The notes beneath the pieces were generated by a model, which searched no databases, was not told where the DNA came from, and saw only the letters and a program-made list of their open reading frames with translations. From a virus: DNA of 20,152 nucleotides. The stretch is from IMG/VR virus record IMGVR_UViG_3300031839_001011, positions 1-20,152 of that record; one strand, 5' to 3'. Shown here in pieces: positions 5,798 to 12,483 of the stretch. Position 1 is the stretch's first letter. Each line of letters opens with the position of its first letter. The translations under genes and the position numbers were made by a program.

Positions 5798-5826
5798 TTG
5801 ACAAATGACAAATAATGTCGTATATT
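5798..5826 (+). promoter_or_regulatory. sigma70-type early promoter P4 for the deazaguanine operon
   Basis: TTGACA at 5798-5803 and TATATT at 5821-5826 are spaced by 17 bases. It lies four bases after the stop of the 3D-domain gene and 38 bases before the queD ATG. It is the fourth copy of the same promoter style. No other convincing promoter is seen until after 12000, so the whole operon may be read from here. The short leader shows no riboswitch-like fold. Confidence 0.75.
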
Positions 5827-5863
5827 AAGACATTGAAAAATACAATTAAAAATGAGGTTATAA

Positions 5864-6307
5864 ATGAAATTCAAATCAACTAAACGATTTGGACCTATCA
5901 CAACAGGTCACAGACAATGGCGAGATAAAGGTCATTGCTCTTATGTTCACGGTTACGGTAGATATGTTCGTTTAACATTTGAAGCTTCAGAACTTGATGA
6001 ACGAGGGTGGGTTATGGACTTCGGTGACTTAAAAGATGTTAAGAAGTGGATTGAATCAGAGTGGGACCATAGAGTCTTGATTGCTGCTGATGACCCTTTA
6101 CTATCTGATTTAAAAGAACTAGAAAGTAAAGGTGGTATATATCTTAATGTACTTGATGATGGTTACTATCCTGGTATTGAAGAGTCCTGTCGTTATCTAT
6201 ATGACAAATTAAATCCAATGATAAAAGAGAAAACAAATAATCGTGTTGAGATTACACGAGTAGAGGTTTGGGAACACGAAAACAATCATGCAGAATATGT
6301 CAGATAA
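5864..6307 (+). CDS. queD: 6-carboxytetrahydropterin synthase (QueD family)
   Basis: This 147-residue protein has the length and motif order of QueD. It has a first His in TTGHRQWRDKG, CSYVHGYGR (cysteine and histidine three residues apart), MDFGDLK, the DHR histidine and a C-terminal V.VWE glutamate. QueD turns dihydroneopterin triphosphate from FolE into 6-carboxytetrahydropterin, the substrate of QueE. The usual HGH zinc pair reads HGY here, so one zinc ligand is missing or replaced. The flanking pattern (HRQW, GHC..VHGY) suggests a divergent but coherent subfamily. It is the first gene after promoter P4. GAGG precedes the ATG, and its end overlaps the queE start. Confidence 0.88.
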   Translation: MKFKSTKRFGPITTGHRQWRDKGHCSYVHGYGRYVRLTFEASELDERGWVMDFGDLKDVKKWIESEWDHRVLIAADDPLLSDLKELESKGGIYLNVLDDGYYPGIEESCRYLYDKLNPMIKEKTNNRVEITRVEVWEHENNHAEYVR

Positions 6308-7043
6308 AAAACTCCCTATAAATGAAATGTATACTTGCCTACAAGGTGAAGGTAAACTTATGGGAATACCTCATATCTTGATTCGTGTAAGTGGTTGTAG
6401 ATTACGTTGTCAGTTTGCTGATTCGTTTTGTGATACACCATATAGCTCTTGGAAACCTGAAAAAGGTAGATTTACATATGATGATGTGCATGAGTTCTAT
6501 CAAAAACACTCACATATAAAACACACTATGATTACTGGTGGAGGTCCTACAATACACGCTGAGATGTTACAAGAACTTTGTAAGATAGGTAAACTCTATG
6601 ACAGTTACATAACAATAGAAACTGAGGGTAGTGAGTATGTAAATACTGAAGCTGATATGATTTCATTATCACCTAAGTTATCGAATAGTACTCCAAGACC
6701 TGGTACTGTAATGACTTACACTGGTAAAGTAGTTACTGAGGCTGATAAAAAGAAACACGAAAAGTGGCGTTGTAATTACGATGCTATGGCAATGTTACTT
6801 GATGTTCATCCAGACTATCAATTAAAACCAGTCATATCAAGTGAAAAAGATTTAGAAGAAGTGAAGATGTTACAACAAAAATTGTTCATACCAAATAATA
6901 AAGTATGGTTGATGCCTGAAGGTTTAGAACGTAAACAGTTGAATGAAAGACGTAAGTGGTTAATGGATATATGTACTCAACAAGGTTATAACTTTACAGA
7001 CAGATTACACATATTAGCTTATGGAGATGAAAGAGGTGTTTAG
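6288..7043 (+). CDS. queE: 7-carboxy-7-deazaguanine synthase, radical SAM (QueE family)
   Basis: This protein of up to 251 residues begins with the QueE-type INEMYTCLQGEG motif, followed by IPHILIRVSGC. The iron-sulfur site reads C-RLR-C-QFADSF-C-DT (C-x3-C-x6-C) instead of the common C-x3-C-x2-C. ITGGGP supplies the SAM-binding glycines and IETEGS a following strand. The enzyme rearranges 6-carboxytetrahydropterin to 7-carboxy-7-deazaguanine using SAM and Mg. An insert or extended region with W, Y and P residues (about 120-175) precedes KPVISS. The start is uncertain: ATG 6288 or ATG 6297 are both inside the end of queD, and neither has a strong Shine-Dalgarno. The stop overlaps the next GTG. 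Confidence 0.88.
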   Translation: MQNMSDKKLPINEMYTCLQGEGKLMGIPHILIRVSGCRLRCQFADSFCDTPYSSWKPEKGRFTYDDVHEFYQKHSHIKHTMITGGGPTIHAEMLQELCKIGKLYDSYITIETEGSEYVNTEADMISLSPKLSNSTPRPGTVMTYTGKVVTEADKKKHEKWRCNYDAMAMLLDVHPDYQLKPVISSEKDLEEVKMLQQKLFIPNNKVWLMPEGLERKQLNERRKWLMDICTQQGYNFTDRLHILAYGDERGV

Positions 7044-7264
7044 TGATTGTTGAAACAATAGGTTGGTTAGGTACTGTATTAATTATGTTAGGTTATTATC
7101 TCAACGCACAAAAATATAAAATGTGTTTTATTGTTTGGGGTTTAGGTAACATAGTATTTTTAGTTTACAGTTATTTAATAAATGCAATACCACAAATTGC
7201 AGTAAGTGTATTTGTATTAGGTATGAATGTATATGGTTATAAACAATGGAGTAAAGATGAATAA
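7043..7264 (+). CDS. small multi-pass membrane protein (PnuC/SWEET-like), possible transporter in the deazaguanine operon
   Basis: This 73-residue protein begins at a GTG that overlaps the upstream TAG, with AGAGG before it. It has three hydrophobic helices: about residues 4-20, 27-47 and 50-66. They are joined by very short turns (NAQKYK; NAIPQ), and the protein ends NVYGYKQWSKDE. Three short helices ending in a N.YG..W motif recall half-size transporters (semiSWEET-like) and the C-terminal part of PnuC-type carriers. A role in moving a pterin, deazaguanine or nucleoside precursor is possible from its position between queE and queC, but the substrate is not visible in the sequence. Confidence 0.65.
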   Translation: MIVETIGWLGTVLIMLGYYLNAQKYKMCFIVWGLGNIVFLVYSYLINAIPQIAVSVFVLGMNVYGYKQWSKDE

Positions 7265-7982
7265 AGAGGCAGTGCTAAGTATTAGTGGTGGATTAGATTC
7301 TACATCATTATTAGTACATCTATTAAACAAAGATTATGATAGAGTTCACGTAGTTAGTTTTTATTATGGTCAAAAAAATCAATTAGAGTTAACTAAGTTA
7401 GAAGCTAATTTAAAATATTTGAAATCAAAAAACTTTAATATACATCACACTTATATGAACTTATCAAGTTTTATGGGTAAATTTAATTCATCATTGACAA
7501 GTGACGGTATATATGTTCCAACAGGTAAAACTGATGAAACTAAAATGAAATCAAATTTTGTACCAAATAGAAATGCTATATTTTCAAGTTTGATTTATGG
7601 TTATGCAGTATCATTAGTAAAAGAAAAAAATGTATCTGTAGATATTGCATTAGGTGTACACGACGGTGAACATACTATACCACCAGACTCTACTCGTATA
7701 TTTTTTGAAAAACTAGAAAGTGCATTCAAAGAAGGTAATGTAGAATCAGATAAAATTAATTATTACTTACCTTATGTAGATGGATACAAACATTTAATTG
7801 TCAAAGATGCTCTTGAGTGTTGTGACAACTTAGGTTTAAATCACGAAACAATATTTAAAAATAGTTTATCTTGCTATAACCCATCTAAGTCAGGTAAGTC
7901 TTGTGGTAAATGTGGAGCGTGTAATGATAGGATGTTAGCTTTCAAAAAACTAAAAGTTAAGGACACAATAGAATATGAATAA
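7257..7982 (+). CDS. queC: 7-cyano-7-deazaguanine (preQ0) synthase
   Basis: This 241-residue protein has the PP-loop SISGGLDST (about residues 8-16) and the VPNRNAIFSSL motif. It has a DGEHTIPPDS segment and a C-terminal zinc knuckle SCYNP...CGKCGACNDR with four cysteines. QueC converts 7-carboxy-7-deazaguanine to preQ0 with ATP and ammonia. The start is set at 7257, where GGAG lies five bases upstream. An earlier in-frame ATG at 7227 adds ten residues from the upstream gene and lacks homology to the PP-loop start. No amidotransferase (Gat) domain is fused, unlike the Gat-QueC of phages that make dG+. The stop overlaps folE by eight bases. Confidence 0.93.
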   Translation: MNKEAVLSISGGLDSTSLLVHLLNKDYDRVHVVSFYYGQKNQLELTKLEANLKYLKSKNFNIHHTYMNLSSFMGKFNSSLTSDGIYVPTGKTDETKMKSNFVPNRNAIFSSLIYGYAVSLVKEKNVSVDIALGVHDGEHTIPPDSTRIFFEKLESAFKEGNVESDKINYYLPYVDGYKHLIVKDALECCDNLGLNHETIFKNSLSCYNPSKSGKSCGKCGACNDRMLAFKKLKVKDTIEYE

Positions 7983-8604
7983 ATTAAAACATGCAAATGG
8001 TAATAGACCATTAAATGTAGATGAAAAATTAAATATGATAAACGAGGCTGCAAAACACTACGGTCGTTATATGACAGCTCTTGGATTTGATTGGGAAAGT
8101 GACCCTAATTCTTCAGACACACCGATGAGAGTGACTAAAGCTTTTGTCAATGACTTAGCTTCAGGTGTGTATAATGAACCTCCTAAGATTACAGCATTTG
8201 ATAATGTTGATGGGTATGATGGTATGGTTTTTCAAGGTAACATAAAACTACATTCATTTTGTTCACATCATCATTTACCTTTTACAGGACATGCTCACGT
8301 AGCTTATCTACCTACACCTGAGGGTAAAGTGATAGGACTAAGTAAGTTAAATCGTATTGTTGAGTTTTATGCTAGACGACCTCAAGTACAAGAGAACTTA
8401 ACAATGCAAATTCACAGTCATATAGATGGAGTATGTGAACAAAATATTGGTACTGCTGTGATGGTAGAGGCTAACCATATGTGTGCATTTATTCGTGGTG
8501 TCAAACACAATGCTACTATGAAGACATCTAAGTTGAGTGGGGCATTTAAAAAAACTGCAAGAGCAAAAGAAGAATTTTATAACTTTATAAGGGATTTAAA
8601 ATGA
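7975..8604 (+). CDS. folE: GTP cyclohydrolase I
   Basis: This 209-residue protein matches the family closely. It has TPMRVTKAF, then the zinc site CSHHHLPFTGHAHVAY (C96, H99), then VIGLSKLNRIVEFYARRPQ, and later EANHMCAFIRGVKH (C170) and the TSKLSGAF end motif. The enzyme converts GTP to dihydroneopterin triphosphate, the first step of the preQ0 route and also of folate. A phage copy lifts the flux into the pathway above host levels. The start overlaps the queC stop, and its TGA overlaps the next ATG, so the genes are translationally coupled. Confidence 0.95.
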   Translation: MNKLKHANGNRPLNVDEKLNMINEAAKHYGRYMTALGFDWESDPNSSDTPMRVTKAFVNDLASGVYNEPPKITAFDNVDGYDGMVFQGNIKLHSFCSHHHLPFTGHAHVAYLPTPEGKVIGLSKLNRIVEFYARRPQVQENLTMQIHSHIDGVCEQNIGTAVMVEANHMCAFIRGVKHNATMKTSKLSGAFKKTARAKEEFYNFIRDLK

Positions 8605-9011
8605 AAGAATTTGTAAGTTGGAAAGCTATAGAAAGATACGTAGATGATATATCACACTATATCGAGACTATTAGACACGCAGGTGTTGAATTTAATAACA
8701 TCTATGGTATACCAAGAGGTGGTGTGATACTAGCTGTAATGTTAAGTCACAAAACAGGTATACCTTATATCGAGAGTTTTGAAAAAGTTACACAAGATAC
8801 TCTGATTATAGATGATATAGCTGATACAGGTGAAACATTAAAAAAATATAAAAAACATTCTCTATCAGAAAAAAGTTTTTACGTAACAATTCACGAACAC
8901 GAACAAAGTATTGTTAAACCAGATTTTTCAGTTGTTGAAAAGGGTGATAAATGGATTGTTTATCCTTGGGAAACTGAAAACTCACAAGAAATACAGGACT
9001 ATTTAAAATGA
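8601..9011 (+). CDS. type I phosphoribosyltransferase-domain protein
   Basis: This 136-residue protein has the Rossmann-type PRTase core. NNIYGIPRGGVILAVMLSH (about residues 33-51) is followed by the PRPP-binding loop TLIIDDIADTGETLKKY (about 73-89), with the paired acidic DD and the TGET hood. A short C-terminus holds IVYPWE, typical of small phage and archaeal PRTases. Such enzymes join a base to PRPP to make a nucleotide, or act in reverse. It lies between folE and the DpdA-like gene with ATGA overlaps on both sides, which suggests a role in the same base-modification pathway. An alternative is a regulatory or salvage PRTase for guanine or xanthine. The substrate is not determined. Confidence 0.82.
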   Translation: MKEFVSWKAIERYVDDISHYIETIRHAGVEFNNIYGIPRGGVILAVMLSHKTGIPYIESFEKVTQDTLIIDDIADTGETLKKYKKHSLSEKSFYVTIHEHEQSIVKPDFSVVEKGDKWIVYPWETENSQEIQDYLK

Positions 9012-10189
9012 GTAAATTTATATACTTTCCATCATTCTCTGCAGGTGCTATGGGTAGTTCATTAGCTAAGAATGTTAAATTAAAAAATGATTTATCTATA
9101 AGATTTTATAGTGATGAGTTTCCAGAAAAATACAGACATACAGATATATTGATTACAGCTGGACATCATTTTAAAAAAGATGACTATAAAAATGATTTAG
9201 GATTAACAGATAAAAATCTTGTTATGGGTGATTCAGGTGGTTACCAAATTGCATCTGGTGCTATCAAATGGGATATGTCCATACGTGAAAGAATCTTTAA
9301 ATGGTTAGAACACAATTCAGATATAGCAATGAACTTAGATATTCCACCTAAGATAAAATACGAAGGTATGTATGAAGAGTGTTTAAAGATTAGTAAAGAC
9401 AATTTTAAATACTTTGCAGATAATCAATCTGGTAATACTGATTTTTTAAATGTAGTACAGGGTACAAATGACCTTGAATATATAAACTGGTATAATGAAA
9501 TGAAAGACTATCCATTTCAAGGTTGGGCTGTCGGTGGTGGTGGTAGAAATGTATTTGCTTTTATGTCAGGTGTAATGTCATTATTACAAGGTGGAGAACA
9601 TCTAAAAGATACAAACAAATATTTTCATATTTTAGGTATATCTAAAGTTAAAGATTTCTTAATGTTAAATCAATTACAAAAATCTTTAAATGAAGTTGAC
9701 TCAAAAATAATTGTTACTACTGATAGTTCATCACCAGATAGAGCTGTTGTTTTTGGTTCTTATTATCATAGTTATGATTTTAAGAAACCATCATTTCGTT
9801 CAATAAATGTACCTAAGTATGATGATTCATTTAAAGACCAAGTATTCAAACATCTACCAGTAACTACTGAGTTTGATAGAGAATATTTAAGAGAAGCATT
9901 AACTTGGGATGATACTGTAGAATGGAAAGGTCAATGTACTATGGCTATACGACTTCATAATTTTATGGTATTTAAAGAAGCTATTGAGAAAGCTGAGTAC
10001 TATGTTTATAGTCACGATTATATTAAGAAACAAATATTGTCGAATGATATGTATGAGTTATTACAGTCTATTGATGATATGGTAAAAAGTGATAAACCAA
10101 GAGATGTATTTGAAAAGTACAAACCTTTATTTAAAAGATTAAGTAATGTTAAAAGTGAAAATGAAACAATTGAAAATAAATTTTTCTAA
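9008..10189 (+). CDS. dpdA: DpdA-like DNA 7-deazaguanine transglycosylase (TGT superfamily)
   Basis: This 393-residue protein shows the order of tRNA-guanine transglycosylase motifs: GDSGGYQ (74-80), which contains the base-binding Asp, then NVVQG (148-152), WAVGGGG (173-179), HILGI (207-211) and VTTDSSSPDR (236-245). D239 is the best candidate for the catalytic Asp. The C-terminal zinc signature of bacterial tRNA enzymes (CxCxxC..H) is absent, as in phage DpdA proteins. These proteins swap guanine for a 7-deazaguanine in DNA. Position after the preQ0 genes supports that role over tRNA modification. The remaining C-terminal region is helical and lysine-rich, perhaps for DNA contact. Confidence 0.88.
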   Translation: MSKFIYFPSFSAGAMGSSLAKNVKLKNDLSIRFYSDEFPEKYRHTDILITAGHHFKKDDYKNDLGLTDKNLVMGDSGGYQIASGAIKWDMSIRERIFKWLEHNSDIAMNLDIPPKIKYEGMYEECLKISKDNFKYFADNQSGNTDFLNVVQGTNDLEYINWYNEMKDYPFQGWAVGGGGRNVFAFMSGVMSLLQGGEHLKDTNKYFHILGISKVKDFLMLNQLQKSLNEVDSKIIVTTDSSSPDRAVVFGSYYHSYDFKKPSFRSINVPKYDDSFKDQVFKHLPVTTEFDREYLREALTWDDTVEWKGQCTMAIRLHNFMVFKEAIEKAEYYVYSHDYIKKQILSNDMYELLQSIDDMVKSDKPRDVFEKYKPLFKRLSNVKSENETIENKFF

Positions 10190-10201
10190 TAGGAGAACAA
10201 T

Positions 10202-11020
10202 ATGAAAATGAATGCTGAACAATTACAAGGTAAATGGGATGAGGTAATTCAGTTAATTACAGATACTTTTGATGGTGAACGTAGAGATAACATCTTAAAA
10301 ATGTATGAGTATTTTAAAGACAGAATGATGTTTGCACCAGCAAGTGGTGTTGTGTATTATCACAATGCATTTCCAGGTGGTTATATATGTCACATATTAA
10401 ATGTTACAAAATTTGCATTAGAGATATTTGAACTATATGAAAAGTTAGGTATGCATACATCAGAATATGATAAAGAAGCAGTTATATTTTGTACTCTACA
10501 TCACGACTTAGGTAAAGTAGGTAATTTAGATTATGATTATTATAAACCAAATGAATCAGAATGGCATAGAATCAATCAAGGTAAGATGTACGATTATGAT
10601 GATAGGTTACATTATATGACAGTAACGGATAGGTCTGTTTGGTTATTAAGTCAGTTTGATATCAAGATGAGTGAAATAGAATATCTTGCTTTACGACTTA
10701 CTGATGGTATGTATGAAGAAGCTAACAAAGGTTATTATATGGGTTATGGTGAAGCAAAGAATTTAAAAACTAACTTACCATATCTATTACACACTGCAGA
10801 TATGTTAGCTACTCGTTGGGAAAAAGAACAGTATATGTTTAGTAAAGATTCAGGTATTAAGTATGATGAAGTATTGAAACCTGAGTTAAAAGTTGAACGT
10901 GAACAGAAAGAACAAGAGTCAGTAAGTAATATTAAGAAAGCAATATCAGAAGATAAAACACCTGAAATATTATCTGATAAGTCAAAAGACTTGTTTAACG
11001 AATTATTCGGAGATAAATAA
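10202..11020 (+). CDS. HD-domain phosphohydrolase
   Basis: This 272-residue protein has the HD metal-site pattern. H64 lies in GGYICHILNVTKFA, H101-D102 in TLHHDLGKVGN and D200 in LLHTADMLATRWE. A long insert (about 110-160) with many Tyr and Asp separates the metal motifs. The last 60 residues are charged and probably disordered. HD enzymes cut phosphate esters of nucleotides. With its place directly after dpdA, a nucleotide-pool role (for example dGTP or a deazaguanine nucleotide) is possible but not shown. AGGAGA precedes the ATG, with a second ATG two codons later. The stop overlaps the next ATG. Confidence 0.8.
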   Translation: MKMNAEQLQGKWDEVIQLITDTFDGERRDNILKMYEYFKDRMMFAPASGVVYYHNAFPGGYICHILNVTKFALEIFELYEKLGMHTSEYDKEAVIFCTLHHDLGKVGNLDYDYYKPNESEWHRINQGKMYDYDDRLHYMTVTDRSVWLLSQFDIKMSEIEYLALRLTDGMYEEANKGYYMGYGEAKNLKTNLPYLLHTADMLATRWEKEQYMFSKDSGIKYDEVLKPELKVEREQKEQESVSNIKKAISEDKTPEILSDKSKDLFNELFGDK

Positions 11021-11268
11021 TGATTGTTGAAATAATATTAAGTTTAGTTGCATTGACTGAAGGATATGTAATTTGGAACTTATTTAGAAAAACTGAACTA
11101 CTAGAAAATTGGGTAGAGAATTTTTCACAACGAGCTGAATCAGTTCAAAGAAAATTAAAAGAAGTTGACTCAAAAGGTTACTTTGAAGCAGATGATGAGG
11201 TTGGTTCCGTATTCAAAAGAATTAAAGAAATAACAAATGAACTAGATAATTTAAAGGAGAATAACTAA
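11020..11268 (+). CDS. membrane-anchored coiled-coil small protein with DDEVG motif
   Basis: This 82-residue protein begins with a hydrophobic anchor (about residues 2-20, IVEIILSLVALTEGYVIW). A coiled-coil (about 25-50) and a FEADDEVGSVFKRIKEI segment (54-70) follow, ending in an Asn/Glu-rich tail. Small proteins of this layout are common near late-transcription and replication genes of marine T4-like phages, but their function is unknown to me. It is tied to the HD gene by a TAATG overlap and to the sigma gene by an adjacent start. Confidence 0.65.
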   Translation: MIVEIILSLVALTEGYVIWNLFRKTELLENWVENFSQRAESVQRKLKEVDSKGYFEADDEVGSVFKRIKEITNELDNLKENN

Positions 11269-12000
11269 ATGCCTGATAAAGTCATTAAGAAAAAAAGACG
11301 TAAAAAAAGTAAAATGTATTTTGGTCAACCTGTACAAGATGCAATAATAAGATATAATGAAGCTTCTAATCCTGCGATTAAAAACAGAATATATGGTGAA
11401 CATATACACGCTGCTTTTGTAAAAATGGCAGAAAACTTAATTCACACTTTTAAGTTTTATTATTTTGATGTACCACTTGAACAAGTAAAGCATGAAGTAG
11501 TATCTTTTATGGTATTACAAATACCAAAATATCAACCTGATAAAGGTAGAGCATTTTCTTATTTTTCTATAGTAGGTAAAAATTATTTAATTTTAAATAA
11601 TAACAATAATTATAAAAAGATGAAGATACACGATGATATAATCACTCTTGATTATAAAAGAAATGTATACTCTGAAAATGAACAAACTGAAATTAATGAT
11701 TTCAATCAAGAATTCGTAGGTCAAATGTTAGAATATTGGGATAATAACATAACCAATATATTTCGCAGACAAAAAGATATTTTAGTGGCTGATGCAGTAT
11801 TAGAATTATTTAGAAGACGAATGAACATAGAAAACTTTAACAAGAAAGCTTTGTATATTATGATTCGTGAAATGACTGGTTCTAACACTCAACATATTAC
11901 AAGAGTTATTAATCAAATGAAAAAATACTACTTTAATATGTTAGAAGAGTTTTCAGGTACAGGTGGTATCGATACATCTAACACTGGTAGTATATTTTAA
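11269..12000 (+). CDS. T4 gp55-like sigma factor for late transcription
   Basis: This 243-residue protein has a basic N-terminus (KKKRRKKSK). The body (about residues 45-115) recalls sigma region 2: a helix AAFVKMAENLIHTFKFYYFD, then HEVVSFMVLQIPKYQPDKG, then RAFSYFSIVGKNYLIL. This block is characteristic of phage late sigma proteins. A Lys/Asn-rich linker follows, and then a helical C-terminal part that ends in a disordered Gly/Thr/Ser tail. T4 gp55 is shorter (185 residues). It pairs with a TATAAATA-type promoter, such as the one at 12886-12893 on the minus strand, and with the structural genes downstream. GGAG precedes the ATG. Confidence 0.78.
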   Translation: MPDKVIKKKRRKKSKMYFGQPVQDAIIRYNEASNPAIKNRIYGEHIHAAFVKMAENLIHTFKFYYFDVPLEQVKHEVVSFMVLQIPKYQPDKGRAFSYFSIVGKNYLILNNNNNYKKMKIHDDIITLDYKRNVYSENEQTEINDFNQEFVGQMLEYWDNNITNIFRRQKDILVADAVLELFRRRMNIENFNKKALYIMIREMTGSNTQHITRVINQMKKYYFNMLEEFSGTGGIDTSNTGSIF

Positions 12001-12011
12001 AGGAGACTGTT

Positions 12012-12194
12012 ATGGCAGTAAAAAGAAAGACGACAAAAAAGAAAATAAATAAAAATAATTATAGAGACGACACTAGTTACACTACAATTAATAAACAGTC
12101 TAAAAGAATATATAGACTAAAAAAAACAACAGAGAATAATAAATTTCTTGACGCTGTTATGAAGGGTGCTAAGAAAATATTTTCACCTAAGTAA
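12012..12194 (+). CDS. short very basic protein
   Basis: This 60-residue protein is extremely lysine- and arginine-rich (VKRKTTKKKINKNN; a second basic cluster at SKRIYRLKKTTE) and ends FLDAVMKGAKKIFSPK, an amphipathic helix. It has a strong Shine-Dalgarno (AAAGGAGA) directly after the late-sigma gene. It may bind nucleic acid or act with the sigma factor, but nothing beyond charge and position supports that. Confidence 0.6.
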   Translation: MAVKRKTTKKKINKNNYRDDTSYTTINKQSKRIYRLKKTTENNKFLDAVMKGAKKIFSPK

Positions 12195-12195
12195 A

Positions 12196-12218
12196 CTTGT
12201 GTCGTGATTGACACAAAG
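12196..12218 (+). other. hairpin in the leader of the tRNA cluster
   Basis: TTGTGTC at 12197-12203 pairs perfectly with GACACAA at 12210-12216 across a six-base loop. It begins two bases after the upstream stop codon and ends just before tRNA-Ala. No T-run follows, so it is not a standard terminator. It could mark an RNA processing site or protect the upstream mRNA end after tRNA excision. Confidence 0.5.
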
Positions 12219-12221
12219 TAT

Positions 12222-12294
12222 GGGGCTGTAGCTCAGTTGGGAGAGCGCCTCCCTTGCACGGAGGAGGTCGCAGGTTCGATTCCTGTCAGCTCCA
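12222..12294 (+). tRNA. tRNA-Ala (anticodon TGC)
   Basis: A complete cloverleaf: acceptor GGGGCTG/CAGCTCC, D-arm with TAGCTCAGTTGGGAGAGC, anticodon loop CTTGCAC flanked by CCTCC/GGAGG, and T-arm CGCAGGTTCGATTCCTGT. The G3:T70 wobble pair, the alanine identity element, is present. The discriminator is A73, followed by CAA, so CCA is not fully encoded. Confidence 0.95.
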
Positions 12295-12298
12295 CAAT

Positions 12299-12370
12299 GG
12301 CCCGTTCGTCTAGTGGTTAGGACTCAGGATTTTCATTCCTGCAACAGGAGTTCGATTCTCCTACGGGCTA
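12299..12370 (+). tRNA. tRNA-Glu (anticodon TTC)
   Basis: Acceptor GGCCCGT/ACGGGCT (one G-T pair), D-arm TCGTCTAGTGGTTAGGA, anticodon stem AGGA/TCCT around TTTTCAT, and T-arm AGGAG-TTCGATT-CTCCT. The discriminator is A. CT follows, not CCA. It begins four bases after tRNA-Ala, so the two share a precursor. Confidence 0.93.
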
Positions 12371-12402
12371 CTAAATTAGGTTACAAATGAATGTAGTCAA
12401 AA

Positions 12403-12475
12403 GCCTGAGTAGCTCAGTTGGTAGAGCAGGACATTTGTAATGTTCAGGTCGTTGGTTCGAATCCAATCTCAGGCT
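12403..12475 (+). tRNA. tRNA-Thr (anticodon TGT)
   Basis: Acceptor GCCTGAG/CTCAGGC, D-arm TAGCTCAGTTGGTAGAGC, anticodon loop TTTGTAA, and T-arm TTGG-TTCGAAT-CCAA. The discriminator is T, followed by CAC, so CCA is not encoded. It is the last RNA before the bidirectional terminator. Confidence 0.93.
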
Positions 12476-12483
12476 CACATAAA

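Noticed and set aside
5650-5901. Minus-strand frame of 83 codons
   Set aside because: It overlaps the end of the 3D-domain gene, promoter P4 and the queD start, has no Shine-Dalgarno and an unusual composition rich in Phe, Ile and Tyr, as expected for the complement of AT-rich coding DNA.
7227-7256. Upstream ATG for queC
   Set aside because: The ten extra residues come from the end of the upstream membrane gene, and the ATG at 7257 has GGAG at ideal spacing and places the PP-loop at the normal distance.
12196-12218. Terminator before the tRNA cluster
   Set aside because: The hairpin has no T-run on either strand, so it is listed only as a hairpin.
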